A program made the translations under genes and the position numbers. Of a stretch of DNA of 64,000 nucleotides, positions 48,461 through 57,814 are shown piece by piece (the stretch's first letter is position 1; every line of letters begins with the position of its first letter). The DNA is taken from assembly GCF_012927645.1 (NCBI RefSeq), contig NZ_JABBMT010000006.1:1-64000 (forward strand). Reading direction: 5' to 3'. The DNA is from Pseudoalteromonas arctica (GTDB lineage Bacteria; Pseudomonadota; Gammaproteobacteria; Enterobacterales; Alteromonadaceae). The notes beneath the pieces were generated by a model. That model searched no databases, had not been told where the DNA came from, and worked only from the letters and a program-made list of their open reading frames with translations.

Positions 48461-49723
48461 TTACCACAAAGCCGTATGTGCAGGAGTCAGTTTAAATAAG
48501 CTTGATTGCTCATCATCTTGTTGTTGCGAAACTGATGTTGCTGCAGCTGTTGTATGCAGCTGTTGACCTGGCTTCACTTTATTAAACACTCGTTCTAAAT
48601 CAGCGACTAAATCTTTCACATCTTCAATGCCCACCGAAATACGGATCAGGGTATCACCGACTCCCGCCGCAAGACGAGCAGTTGCCTCCATACCTGCATG
48701 AGTCATCGTCGCTGGGTGACAAATTAAACTTTCTACCCCACCTAATGACTCAGCTAAGCTAAATTCTTCTAAGCTCGTTAAAAATGCCGCAGCATCGTTA
48801 ACATCTCCTTTGATATCAAAGCTTACCATACCACCAAAACCACGTTGCTGCTGTTTAGCAAGTTCATGCTGTGGATGAGATACCAACCCAGGGTAATATA
48901 CTTGACTTACATAAGGGGAGTTTTCTAAATACTGGGCAATAATAAACGCATTTTCTTGATGCTGGCGTAAACGAACATTCAAAGTACGCAAGCCACGTAA
49001 CGTTAAGTAGCTATCAAACGGGGCACCGGTAATGCCTATGTTATTGGCCCACCAAGCAAGCTCATCACCCAGCTCTTGGGTAGCGGCAATCACCGCACCA
49101 CCAACAACATCTGAGTGACCGTTAATATATTTAGTGGTCGAATGCACCACAATATCAACACCAAACTCAATTGGGTTTTGCAAAGCCGGTGATAAAAATG
49201 TGTTATCGGCACCAACCAACGCACCGCACTGCTTAGCAATCATGGTGATCGCTTTAATATCGGTTAAGCGTAAGATAGGATTACTCGGTGTTTCAAGCCA
49301 AATCAACTTTGGTTTTATCTCAAGAATTTTTTGATGATTTTCAGATTTAGTTAAATCTAAAACCACTAACTTTAATAAGCCACGCTTTTCAAGTGAAGTA
49401 AATAAGCGGTAACTACCGCCATAGCAATCATGTGGGATCACTAAGGTATCATCACTGTTTAGTAGTTGAGTCACTAAATGCACCGCAGCCATGCCCGTTG
49501 CAGTGATAATACCCTTAGCGCCACCTTCAAGCTTGGCGAGCGTGTCAGCGAGTAAGTCGCGATTTGGGTTGCCGCTACGGCCATAATCATATTGGCGCTT
49601 TTTATCAAAATCAGCAAATGAGTAGGTGGTCGATAAATGAATGGGAGGCACAACCGCGCCGTGATGTTTATCTGCATCAATACCATTGCGTACTGCAATG
49701 GTTGCTTTATTCTTTTGACTCAT
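48461..49723 (-). CDS. metB: Cystathionine gamma-synthase
   Basis: 420 residues, a PLP-dependent Cys/Met metabolism enzyme. The PLP lysine lies in HSTTKYINGHSDV (about 200), with a YDYGRSGNPNR segment near 50 and an ESLGGVESL segment near 345. A tail of about 35 residues (after about 385) rich in Thr, Gln and Asp is longer than in E. coli MetB (386). It joins O-succinylhomoserine and cysteine. It is first in the metBL operon opposite metJ. Confidence 0.93.
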   Translation of the reverse strand: MSQKNKATIAVRNGIDADKHHGAVVPPIHLSTTYSFADFDKKRQYDYGRSGNPNRDLLADTLAKLEGGAKGIITATGMAAVHLVTQLLNSDDTLVIPHDCYGGSYRLFTSLEKRGLLKLVVLDLTKSENHQKILEIKPKLIWLETPSNPILRLTDIKAITMIAKQCGALVGADNTFLSPALQNPIEFGVDIVVHSTTKYINGHSDVVGGAVIAATQELGDELAWWANNIGITGAPFDSYLTLRGLRTLNVRLRQHQENAFIIAQYLENSPYVSQVYYPGLVSHPQHELAKQQQRGFGGMVSFDIKGDVNDAAAFLTSLEEFSLAESLGGVESLICHPATMTHAGMEATARLAAGVGDTLIRISVGIEDVKDLVADLERVFNKVKPGQQLHTTAAATSVSQQQDDEQSSLFKLTPAHTALW

Positions 49724-49744
49724 ACCGTCACCTACAATTAAATG

Positions 49745-49760
49745 GATGTTTAGACGTCCA
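49745..49760. promoter_or_regulatory. Tandem MetJ boxes between metB and metJ
   Basis: AGACGTCC (49753-49760) matches seven of eight bases of the met-box consensus AGACGTCT, and the adjoining octamer GGATGTTT (49745-49752) is a poorer copy. MetJ binds two or more tandem boxes cooperatively. The site lies 22-37 bp upstream of the metB start codon in the metB/metJ divergent interval, where repression of metBL is expected. The box calls come from visual matching only. Confidence 0.7.
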
Positions 49761-49958
49761 AAAGGTTAGAGGATCAAATTTAATAAGTCAAAGCATTTAT
49801 GCGGTTTTAGCCGCAAGATTAGAAGTAAAAACATTTAAGTTGCTAGATGGCTAAAAAACAAGTATTTGACTATCTTTTTTAACACGATAGAATTTCGCCA
49901 TCTTTGCGCTGCAAAAGGTCGCGCAAACAATTAACAACCTGAGGCAACGATACATCCT

Positions 49959-50279
49959 ATGGCTAAATGGAATGGTGAATATATTCACCCATACGCAGAA
50001 CACGGGAAAAAATCAGAACAAGTTAAAAAGATCACCGTTTCGATCCCGCTAAATGTATTAAAAGTTTTGACTGATGAGCGTACTCGTCGTCAAATTAATA
50101 ATCTTCGCCATGCAACAAATAGCGAATTACTTTGTGAAGCATTTTTACACGCATTTACTGGCCAACCACTGCCAAACGATGAAGATTTACGAAAAGATAA
50201 TCCAGAGAAAGTGCCTGAAGAAGTGAAAAAAATCATGCTTGAGATGGGTCTTGAAGTACCTGTACTCAACGAAGATTAA
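49959..50279 (+). CDS. metJ: Methionine repressor MetJ
   Basis: 106 residues (E. coli 105). It is a ribbon-helix-helix protein: the beta strand KKITVSIPL (about 25-33) enters the DNA major groove, followed by the [30 protein letters not shown] helices. It represses methionine genes with S-adenosylmethionine as corepressor. It is divergent from metB, with MetJ boxes between them. Confidence 0.97.
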   Translation: MAKWNGEYIHPYAEHGKKSEQVKKITVSIPLNVLKVLTDERTRRQINNLRHATNSELLCEAFLHAFTGQPLPNDEDLRKDNPEKVPEEVKKIMLEMGLEVPVLNED

Positions 50280-50321
50280 GTTATCATTTATATACATTCC
50301 TGCTTCAGGAATTGGCTACAA

Positions 50322-50355
50322 AAAAACCTCAGTAACTTACCTTACTGAGGTTTTT
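50322..50355. terminator. Bidirectional terminator between metJ and maeB
   Basis: Perfect 14-bp stem AAAAACCTCAGTAA (50322-50335) / TTACTGAGGTTTTT (50342-50355) with loop CTTACC. It serves both convergent genes. Confidence 0.92.
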
Positions 50356-50388
50356 ATTATTGTGCCATTACAAATTGCAGCTGAGCAA

Positions 50389-51630
50389 CTACTCCATATA
50401 GTTTTCCGGCATATCAATTTGTGCAACACCAGAATCAATTGCCGCTTGCGCTACTGCTTTAGCAATGCGCGGTAATAAACGCGGATCCATCGGTTTTGGA
50501 ATAATATACTGCGCACCAAATTCAAGTTTCTCAACACCCGCCGCTTTTAGCACTTCCGCAGGTACTGGTTCTTTAGCAATGCTACGAATAGCGTCAACCG
50601 CAGCAATTTTCATTTCATCATTAATTTTGCTGGCACGCACATCTAGCGCACCACGGAAAATAAATGGGAAACACAACACGTTGTTCACTTGGTTTGGATA
50701 ATCTGAACGACCCGTTGCCATGATTAAATCATCGCGAGCACCATGGGCAAGCACTGGAGAGATTTCTGGATCTGGGTTTGAACAGGCAAACACGACAGGT
50801 CGATCAGCCATTAGCTTAAGATCGTCAGGAGAAAGTAAATTCGGGCCAGATACACCCACAAATACATCAGCATCAGCAATAACATCTTGCAGTGTGCGCT
50901 TATCTGTATTGTTAGCAAATAACTGTTTGTACTCGTTTAAATCATCACGACGAGTATGAATAACGCCTTTACGATCTAACATGTAAATATGTTCACGCAA
51001 TGCGCCACATTTAATTAATAGCTCCATACACGCAACTGCTGCGGCACCGGCTCCTAAACAAACGATAATCGCATCTTCAATATCTTTACCCTGCACTTCT
51101 AGTGCATTGATCATACCAGCGGCCGTTACAATCGCGGTACCGTGTTGATCATCGTGGAACACGGGAATACTACAACGTTCGATCAATGCTTTTTCTATTT
51201 CAAAACACTCAGGCGCTTTAATATCTTCTAAATTAATTCCGCCAAACGTATCAGCGATGTTAGCAACTGTATTGATGAAATCTTCGGTGGTATTGTGTTT
51301 CACCTCAATATCTATCGAATCTAGACCCGCAAAGCGTTTAAATAATAACGCTTTGCCCTCCATAACAGGCTTTGAAGCCAATGGACCTAAGTTACCTAAA
51401 CCTAAAATAGCAGTGCCGTTAGTAATAACCGCAACTATATTGCCTTTACCTGTGTATTTGTAGGCATTAGCGGGATCAGCAGCTATTTCACGAACCGGCT
51501 CAGCAACACCGGGGCTGTATGCGAGTGCAAGATCCTGTACAGTTTCAGCTGGCTTGGTAAGCTCAACGCTAATTTTTCCTGGAACGGGGTGCGAATGGTA
51601 ATGTAAAGCTTGTTCACGAAAGTCTGACAT
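50389..51630 (-). CDS. maeB: Malic enzyme, short form
   Basis: 413 residues. The malic-enzyme N-terminal domain includes YSPGVAEP and the catalytic Lys in EGKALLFKRFA. The metal site is HDDQHGTAIV, and the NAD(P)-binding domain has CLGAGAAAVAC. It converts malate to pyruvate and CO2. It lacks the C-terminal phosphotransacetylase-like domain that makes E. coli MaeB about 760 residues long, so it is the short bacterial form. Cofactor preference cannot be read with confidence. The gene symbol is given by homology to the N-terminal part. Confidence 0.9.
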   Translation of the reverse strand: MSDFREQALHYHSHPVPGKISVELTKPAETVQDLALAYSPGVAEPVREIAADPANAYKYTGKGNIVAVITNGTAILGLGNLGPLASKPVMEGKALLFKRFAGLDSIDIEVKHNTTEDFINTVANIADTFGGINLEDIKAPECFEIEKALIERCSIPVFHDDQHGTAIVTAAGMINALEVQGKDIEDAIIVCLGAGAAAVACMELLIKCGALREHIYMLDRKGVIHTRRDDLNEYKQLFANNTDKRTLQDVIADADVFVGVSGPNLLSPDDLKLMADRPVVFACSNPDPEISPVLAHGARDDLIMATGRSDYPNQVNNVLCFPFIFRGALDVRASKINDEMKIAAVDAIRSIAKEPVPAEVLKAAGVEKLEFGAQYIIPKPMDPRLLPRIAKAVAQAAIDSGVAQIDMPENYME

Positions 51631-52152
51631 AACGCGATTTTATCCTGCAAGTAAGTTAAGTTGAAAGTGAGAGTAAGCAGTTCTTATATCTTATAGGGAA
51701 CGATACCTATATTATAATTAAATTCAAGCAATATCAGGTCTATCCTGTTATATGCTAGATCCGTTAATTTTATGCGTTTTGTCAGCATTTTTTGCAAAAA
51801 AACCTTCAATTCACAGCTATAAAAACGTCACAAAGCATCAAAAAAACCAACTTAAAACACTCATTATGCAACGCTTTAAAGCAACAATCATGGCCTATGA
51901 CTAAAAACTATCAAAGTAAGACGTTAACAACATTTAACCGCAATAAACCTAATCTTACCGACAAAAACGTTTAATTTATCGCTTTAACGAGAATGACAAT
52001 ATAGTCAACAAATCACTATTTGTCTGTTATTTGCTCGCCATACTGAGTATAAAAGCGGGAAATAGTCACAACATAATGAATGCGTAAAGCTGGAGCACCA
52101 GAGCAAGAAATAAAGACTAAAAGGCCGTGTTTTTAATAAATAACAGGCATAA
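51631..52152. other. Long AT-rich intergenic region between maeB and rpmE
   Basis: About 520 bases with no credible gene. A 60-codon plus-strand frame at 51792-51974 is lysine/asparagine/threonine-rich, without a ribosome binding site, and probably chance. The part next to 51630 should contain the maeB promoter. I see no tRNA, clear small-RNA terminator or repeat. Confidence 0.6.
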
Positions 52153-52176
52153 AAAAAGCACCCTAGAGTGCTTTTT
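52153..52176 (-). terminator. Rho-independent terminator of rpmE
   Basis: Stem AAAAAGCAC (52153-52161) / GTGCTTTTT (52168-52176) with loop CCTAGA and T tract on the minus strand. It lies 19 bp after the rpmE stop. Confidence 0.88.
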
Positions 52177-52194
52177 CCGACAAAACAACAAGAA

Positions 52195-52407
52195 TTACTT
52201 GCTGCTAAGTGAACCGAAACGCTTGTTAAAGCGATCAACACGGCCACCTGTGTCTAAAACTTTTTGCTTACCAGTGTAAAACGGGTGACACGCAGAACAT
52301 ACGTCTAAGTGAATGTCTTTACATAAAGTAGAACGAGTTTCGAATTTATTTCCACATGAACATGATGCTGAAATTACTTCGTACTTAGGGTGAATACCTT
52401 CTTTCAT
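52195..52407 (-). CDS. rpmE: 50S ribosomal protein L31, zinc-binding form
   Basis: 70 residues starting [10 protein letters not shown]. The four zinc ligands are present (Cys16, Cys18, Cys37, Cys40), so this is the C+ type replaced by YkgM/RpmE2 under zinc limitation in bacteria that carry both. It is divergent from priA. Confidence 0.97.
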   Translation of the reverse strand: MKEGIHPKYEVISASCSCGNKFETRSTLCKDIHLDVCSACHPFYTGKQKVLDTGGRVDRFNKRFGSLSSK

Positions 52408-52640
52408 AGAAACCTCTAGTTAAGGCCGCATCGCTCTCCAAACCCGAAGTCTGGCACCATACGTCGTTAAAACAAATTATTTAGGACGCGTATTCTAAGC
52501 AACAACCCCACTTGCTACAAGCTTTAAATGTCATTTTTGCTAATAAAATGAACAAAAGTTTTCAAGAAGATATTTGCAGGTAGGTTTTCGGCCATAATTT
52601 TAGTACATTAACTTCCTTATTCGTTCTTGTTTGGGTTGTT

Positions 52641-54827
52641 ATGAGCTTTGTTGAAGTGGCTATAAAAGTACCGTTGCATCGCACCTTTGATTATCGCATT
52701 GCAGAGCAACTCGATGGTTTATCGGTGATGCCTAAAGTCGGTGCACGGGTATGGGTGCCATTTGGTAATCAGCGTAAGGTTGCGGTAGTGCTGGCGCTAA
52801 AAACCAGTACCGATGTGCCAATCAATAAACTTAAAACAGTGCTTGAAGTAATTGATGATGAAGCCGTTTTATCAGAACGACATATCGAATTATTGCGTTT
52901 TACTGCGCGCTATTATTGCTACCCACTAGGTGAAACAATTCATATAGCTCTGCCTGGCGCGCTGCGTCAAGGACTGTGCCCAGATAAAAGCAGTATTAGT
53001 ATGGTGACACTAACTGAAAAAGGCGCTAAATTACCGTCTTTAAAAGCAAAGAGCCAACTAAGCTTACTCAAACAGCTGGCTGATTCGGGTAAATCATCAC
53101 TTACAGAATTAAAAGCGCTAGGATTTAGTAAAAAAACCATCGACAGCTTACTTAACAAAGAGCTGATCAGCCAAACGATTGAACACGACAACCAATGGCA
53201 ACAACAACCTCCCACCGTGAGCACTAAGCCGACTCTAAATAAAGAGCAAGCAGTTGCCTGTAGTACCATTAATCAAGCGGTCGGTTTCAATAGCTTTTTA
53301 CTAGAAGGTGTCACTGGCAGTGGTAAAACCGAGGTTTATTTACAGTGCCTTGAAGAGGTTTTAAAACGCGGTGAACAAGCACTCGTACTAGTGCCAGAAA
53401 TAGGCCTTACGCCACAAACGGTCAATCGGTTTCGGCGGCGCTTTCCTGATACACCGATTATGCTATGGCATTCAGCACTGACCGATAACGAACGCTTACA
53501 AACCTGGCGCTTTTGTGAAAAAGCCAGTTGCGCGATTGTGATTGGTACACGTTCGAGTATCTTTTTGCCATTTTTAAAGCTCGGTATGATCATTGTTGAT
53601 GAAGAGCATGACGGCTCCTTTAAACAACAAGATACCTTACGTTACCATGCCCGTGATTTAGCCGCTTACCGCGCGTTTCAACATAAAATACCACTTATTT
53701 TAGGCTCCGCCACTCCTGCCCTTGAGACTTTGCATAAGGCACTTAACAATAAATACCAATTATTAAGTCTCACGCAACGTGCGCAAACCAGTACCAACAA
53801 TAAATTTCAGCTGATTGATATGAAAGGCCAGCCAGATCAAGCCGGTATAGCTCATGCCAGTCTTGCCACTATTCGCCAGCACTTAAAGCGTGGTAAACAA
53901 GTGATGGTATTTTTAAATCGACGCGGCTTTGCACCCACCTTGATTTGCCACGAATGCGGCTGGCTCAGTGAATGTAAACGATGCAGCACCAGTGCGACTT
54001 TTCATAAAGCCATTGGTCAAATGATTTGCCACCACTGTGGCGAGCAAGAACACGTGCCACACCAATGTCCTGATTGTGGTAGTACACAAATATTTCCTAA
54101 CGGCAAAGGCACCGAACAAATAGAAGAGTTTTTAACAACCGAGTTTGCTGATACCCCGATTAGCCGCATTGACCGCGACTCAACGCGTCGTAAAGGCAGT
54201 TTAGAAAAAGCCCTAGACGATATAAACCAAGGCGGTGAACGAATTTTAGTTGGCACCCAAATGCTTGCCAAAGGTCACCACTTTGCTGATGTGAGCTTAG
54301 TATTGATCCTTGATGTCGACGGCGGCTTGTACTCGTGCGACTTTCGCGCCACAGAGCATTTAGCACAATTGGTTACTCAAGTGGCTGGCCGTGCTGGGCG
54401 CAGTGGCGAATCAGGTCAGGTATTATTGCAAACTCACTTTCCTGAGCATCCGTTATTACAAGATTTAGTCAATAATGGTTATCAAGATTTCGCCCGTTTT
54501 GCACTACAAGAGCGCGATGACGCACAGCTACCACCTATAACTAATATGGCAATTGTCCGCGCTGAAGGTCACAACATAAAGCAAGTAGTCGATTTTTTAA
54601 CGGATTTAGTTCCAGTTCAGAGTCTAACTGGTATACAATTGCTAGGGCCGATCCCTGCACCACTTGAGCGAATTGCAGGGAAATATCGTTTTCAATTACA
54701 TATTCAAGCGCTCGAACGCCCTCTATTACACCAATATCTCGCGCAAATGGTCAACTATTTAAGTACCAGTAAATTAGCGCAAAAGGTACGATGGAGCTTA
54801 GATGTAGACCCAATAGATATGATTTAA
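52641..54827 (+). CDS. priA: Primosomal replication restart helicase PriA
   Basis: 728 residues (E. coli 732). An N-terminal 3'BD domain and winged helix come first. The helicase core has Walker A GVTGSGKTE (about 221-229) and DEEHD. A zinc-binding insertion follows, with eight cysteines (CHECGWLSECKRC...CHHCGEQ...CPDCGS, about 430-475). The C-terminal helicase motif is VGTQMLAKGHHF. It reloads the replisome at repaired forks. It is 22 bp upstream of the FtsN-like gene. Confidence 0.97.
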   Translation: MSFVEVAIKVPLHRTFDYRIAEQLDGLSVMPKVGARVWVPFGNQRKVAVVLALKTSTDVPINKLKTVLEVIDDEAVLSERHIELLRFTARYYCYPLGETIHIALPGALRQGLCPDKSSISMVTLTEKGAKLPSLKAKSQLSLLKQLADSGKSSLTELKALGFSKKTIDSLLNKELISQTIEHDNQWQQQPPTVSTKPTLNKEQAVACSTINQAVGFNSFLLEGVTGSGKTEVYLQCLEEVLKRGEQALVLVPEIGLTPQTVNRFRRRFPDTPIMLWHSALTDNERLQTWRFCEKASCAIVIGTRSSIFLPFLKLGMIIVDEEHDGSFKQQDTLRYHARDLAAYRAFQHKIPLILGSATPALETLHKALNNKYQLLSLTQRAQTSTNNKFQLIDMKGQPDQAGIAHASLATIRQHLKRGKQVMVFLNRRGFAPTLICHECGWLSECKRCSTSATFHKAIGQMICHHCGEQEHVPHQCPDCGSTQIFPNGKGTEQIEEFLTTEFADTPISRIDRDSTRRKGSLEKALDDINQGGERILVGTQMLAKGHHFADVSLVLILDVDGGLYSCDFRATEHLAQLVTQVAGRAGRSGESGQVLLQTHFPEHPLLQDLVNNGYQDFARFALQERDDAQLPPITNMAIVRAEGHNIKQVVDFLTDLVPVQSLTGIQLLGPIPAPLERIAGKYRFQLHIQALERPLLHQYLAQMVNYLSTSKLAQKVRWSLDVDPIDMI

Positions 54828-54848
54828 GGTTAGAAGCCCAATACCACC

Positions 54849-55379
54849 ATGGCACAACACGATTTTATTAATAAAAAACCGGGCAACCGTAATAGCAAAA
54901 AAACAGCGCCACCGAAAAAACCATTCCCTGTATTATTAGTGCTGGTTACCGTACTACTCGTTGGCGGTTTTATTTTTGGGTTATGGTATGTCAAAACCAA
55001 TGCAGATCCAAAGCTGGTTGAACAACAAGCAAACCCAACACCAGCAAAAGTGCAACAAGAGTTACCTAAACCACGCCCTCCTGAATTCATTAAAGAAATC
55101 AAAGAGCATGAAATTCAAGTTGAAGTAAGAGAGCTTGAACAAAAAGGCCCTTATGTAATGCAGTGCGGCTCGTTCAGAACCCATGGCCAAGCAGAAACCT
55201 TAAAAGCGAAAATCGCATTTGCCGGATTAATCGCCGAAATTCGTGAAACAACAGGCACTAAGGGTGTCTGGTATAAAGTGCGTTTAGGCCCTTATAAAAC
55301 CAAACGTTTAGCCGAAAGTGATAAAAACAAACTAAAGCGTAGCAAAATAACTGGTTGCGGAATTTGGAATTGGACTTGA
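54849..55379 (+). CDS. ftsN: FtsN-like SPOR-domain cell-division protein
   Basis: 176 residues. A short basic cytoplasmic tail (KKPGNRNSKKTAPPKK), one membrane segment (about 26-46), a Pro/Glu-rich periplasmic linker and a C-terminal SPOR domain (about 98-172: YVMQCGSFRTHGQAETLKAKIAFAG...WYKVRLGPYKTKRLA). It is much shorter than E. coli FtsN (319) because the linker is short. The position between priA and hslV is the usual one for ftsN in this group, which supports the name. Confidence 0.85.
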   Translation: MAQHDFINKKPGNRNSKKTAPPKKPFPVLLVLVTVLLVGGFIFGLWYVKTNADPKLVEQQANPTPAKVQQELPKPRPPEFIKEIKEHEIQVEVRELEQKGPYVMQCGSFRTHGQAETLKAKIAFAGLIAEIRETTGTKGVWYKVRLGPYKTKRLAESDKNKLKRSKITGCGIWNWT

Positions 55380-55460
55380 TTTTAGCCCATTAACCCATAT
55401 TAACTCATCATCAATCGCTTTTAACGAGCCGCCCCTGCTGGCTCGATGATGAGGAATAAC

Positions 55461-55979
55461 ATGACCACTATTGTAAGTGTACGTCGCGGCGATAAAGTCG
55501 TCATTGGTGGCGATGGCCAAGTTTCACTTGGTAACACCGTAATGAAGGGCAACGCCCGCAAAGTTCGACGCCTTTATAATGGCAAAGTGATCGCCGGCTT
55601 TGCTGGCGGCACTGCTGATGCCTTCACCCTGTTCGAACGTTTTGAAAGCAAGCTTGAAATGCACCAAGGCAACCTAACCAAAGCCGCTGTTGAAATGGCT
55701 AAAGATTGGCGTAGCGATCGTGCCTTGCGTAAACTAGAGGCATTGCTTGCCGTCGCCGACTCCACAGCTTCACTGATAATTACTGGTAACGGTGATGTTG
55801 TACAGCCTGAAAATGATTTAATTGCCATTGGTAGTGGTGGTAACTTTGCCCAATCAGCAGCAACAGCCCTACTTGAAAACACCGATTTAAGCGCCCACGA
55901 AATTGTTGAAAAAAGCCTGACAATTGCCGGCAACATTTGTGTATTCACAAATAACTTCCAAACCATCGAAGAATTATAA
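55461..55979 (+). CDS. hslV: ATP-dependent protease subunit HslV
   Basis: 172 residues from the ATG at 55461. The mature N-terminal Thr follows the initiator Met ([12 protein letters not shown]) and is the catalytic nucleophile, so a start further upstream (an ATG at 55446) can be excluded. GAGGAATAAC is the ribosome binding site. It forms the HslUV proteasome-like complex. It is 11 bp from hslU. Confidence 0.97.
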   Translation: MTTIVSVRRGDKVVIGGDGQVSLGNTVMKGNARKVRRLYNGKVIAGFAGGTADAFTLFERFESKLEMHQGNLTKAAVEMAKDWRSDRALRKLEALLAVADSTASLIITGNGDVVQPENDLIAIGSGGNFAQSAATALLENTDLSAHEIVEKSLTIAGNICVFTNNFQTIEEL

Positions 55980-55990
55980 TAGGAACTGCT

Positions 55991-57319
55991 ATGTCTGCTA
56001 TGACTCCCAGAGAAATCGTTCATGAACTTGACCTGCATATAATTGGTCAAGCAAAAGCAAAAAAAGCAGTGGCTATTGCTCTTCGTAATCGCTGGCGCCG
56101 CATGCAATTAGATGAAGATCTTCGCGCTGAAGTAACGCCGAAAAACATCCTGATGATCGGCCCAACCGGTGTTGGTAAAACTGAAATTGCCCGTCGTTTA
56201 GCAAAACTTGCCAACGCGCCTTTCATTAAAGTCGAAGCGACTAAGTTCACTGAAGTGGGCTATGTTGGTAAAGAAGTTGAAACCATCATTCGCGACTTGG
56301 TTGATGTATCAATCAAAATGACCCGTGAACAACAAACTAAAAAATTCAAACATCGCGCAGAAGAAGCCGCTGAAGAGCGTATTTTAGATGCGCTACTGCC
56401 ACCAGCTAAAGATTCGTCTGGTGAAAGCCAACGCGATGAAGGCTCTTCAACACGTCAGATTTTCCGTAAAAAATTACGTGAAGGTCAATTAGACGATAAA
56501 GAAATAGATATTGATTTAGCCCAAGCACAACCAAATGTTGAGATCATGGCACCACCTGGTATGGAAGAAATGACCAACCAGCTGCAAGGCATGTTCCAAA
56601 ATATGGCGGGTGACAAACGCACTAAACGCAAACTTAAAATTAAAGAAGCGTTTAAATTATTGGTTGAAGAAGAAGCTTCTAAGTTAGTCAACCCTGAAGA
56701 GCTAAAAGAGCAAGCAATCTTCGCAGCCGAACAAAACGGTATTGTGTTTATCGACGAGATAGACAAAATCTGTAAGCGCGGTGAATCATCAGGTCCAGAC
56801 GTAAGCCGTGAAGGCGTACAGCGTGACTTACTGCCACTGATTGAAGGCTCAACCGTGAGTACTAAGCATGGCATGGTGAAAACTGACCATATGTTGTTTA
56901 TTGCCTCTGGCGCATTCCAAATGGCAAAGCCTTCAGACATGATCCCTGAGTTACAAGGGCGCCTACCTATTCGTGTAGAACTTGAAGCGCTCACTGCTGA
57001 TGACTTTAAACGCATTCTAACCGAGCCGCACGCTTCATTGACTGAGCAACAACATGCACTACTTAAAACAGAGCAAGTAAGTGTAGAGTTTAGCGATGAC
57101 GCCATCGAGCGCATTGCCAAAGCAGCATGGCAAGTAAATGAGAAAACCGAAAACATCGGTGCTCGTCGCCTACATACGGTAATGGAAAAACTAATGGAAG
57201 AAATTTCCTATGGTGCATCAGAGCAAGCTGGCACCAGTTTAGTCATTGATGCCGCCTATGTTGAGCAGCATTTAGGTGCACTGGTTGAAGATGAAGACCT
57301 AAGTCGCTTTATTCTTTAA
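55991..57319 (+). CDS. hslU: HslUV protease ATPase subunit HslU
   Basis: 442 residues (E. coli 443). Walker A is [18 protein letters not shown] (about 55-72), a long charged I-domain runs from about 110 to 240, Walker B is [11 protein letters not shown], and sensor 2 is [12 protein letters not shown]. The C-terminal tail ends SRFIL, which docks into HslV. AGGAACTGCT precedes the ATG. It is the second gene of the hslVU operon. Confidence 0.97.
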   Translation: MSAMTPREIVHELDLHIIGQAKAKKAVAIALRNRWRRMQLDEDLRAEVTPKNILMIGPTGVGKTEIARRLAKLANAPFIKVEATKFTEVGYVGKEVETIIRDLVDVSIKMTREQQTKKFKHRAEEAAEERILDALLPPAKDSSGESQRDEGSSTRQIFRKKLREGQLDDKEIDIDLAQAQPNVEIMAPPGMEEMTNQLQGMFQNMAGDKRTKRKLKIKEAFKLLVEEEASKLVNPEELKEQAIFAAEQNGIVFIDEIDKICKRGESSGPDVSREGVQRDLLPLIEGSTVSTKHGMVKTDHMLFIASGAFQMAKPSDMIPELQGRLPIRVELEALTADDFKRILTEPHASLTEQQHALLKTEQVSVEFSDDAIERIAKAAWQVNEKTENIGARRLHTVMEKLMEEISYGASEQAGTSLVIDAAYVEQHLGALVEDEDLSRFIL

Positions 57320-57327
57320 TTTTAAAA

Positions 57328-57383
57328 CTAGGATCTAGGGCCTAGGTTCTAGGTTCTAGGTTCTAGGTTCTAGGTTCTAGGTT
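57328..57383. repeat. Heptanucleotide tandem repeat (CTAGGTT), eight units
   Basis: Eight consecutive 7-bp units: two degenerate (CTAGGAT, CTAGGGC), then six perfect CTAGGTT copies. The array lies 8 bp after the hslU stop and 18 bp before the DUF971 start. Unit length is not a multiple of three, but the array is non-coding, so length changes would alter spacing rather than frame. Nothing similar occurs elsewhere in the window as far as I could see. Confidence 0.95.
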
Positions 57384-57401
57384 AATCACAAAGGCATAAC
57401 A

Positions 57402-57776
57402 ATGAAACAAGTGATCAAGGTACATCACCATACCGTTAGTAAAACCCTTGATGTTTATTTTGACGATGACAGCCATTGCACCTTTAGCTGTGAGTTTCTA
57501 CGTGTTCATTCACCGTCTGCCGAAGTACAAGGCCACGGCAACGAACCAATGAAATTGGTACTTGGTAAATCGCAAGTCAGCATCAAAAACATCGAGCCAG
57601 TCGGCCACTACGCACTGCGTTTAAACTTTGACGATGGCCACAACAGCGGTTTATTTAGCTGGGCATATTTCACCCACCTACAAGCCCAACATGATGATTT
57701 ATGGCAAACCTACCAACAACGCATCGCAGAACATCAAGCCAATAAAGACAGCGTACCGATTAAATTCGTCCCGTAA
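57402..57776 (+). CDS. DUF971-family protein (gamma-butyrobetaine hydroxylase N-like)
   Basis: 124 residues. The DUF971/GBBH-like N-terminal domain covers about 4-95 (TLDVYFDDDSHCTFSCEFLRVHSPSAE, YALRLNFDDGHNSGLFSWAYF), with a polar C-terminal tail. Proteins of this family have been linked to iron-sulfur protein assembly partners, but the function of the stand-alone form is not established. It commonly follows hslVU. The heptamer array separates it from hslU. Confidence 0.85.
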   Translation: MKQVIKVHHHTVSKTLDVYFDDDSHCTFSCEFLRVHSPSAEVQGHGNEPMKLVLGKSQVSIKNIEPVGHYALRLNFDDGHNSGLFSWAYFTHLQAQHDDLWQTYQQRIAEHQANKDSVPIKFVP

Positions 57777-57814
57777 TTAGTTAACGAGCGTAAAAAATAA
57801 CTCCCTCACTTTTG

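Noticed and set aside
51792..51974. 60-codon plus-strand frame in the maeB-rpmE interval
   Set aside because: Lys/Asn/Thr-rich composition expected from AT-rich non-coding DNA and no ribosome binding site.
56485..57156. 223-codon minus-strand frame opposite hslU
   Set aside because: Shadow of the hslU codon pattern; Ser/Cys-rich translation without domain features.
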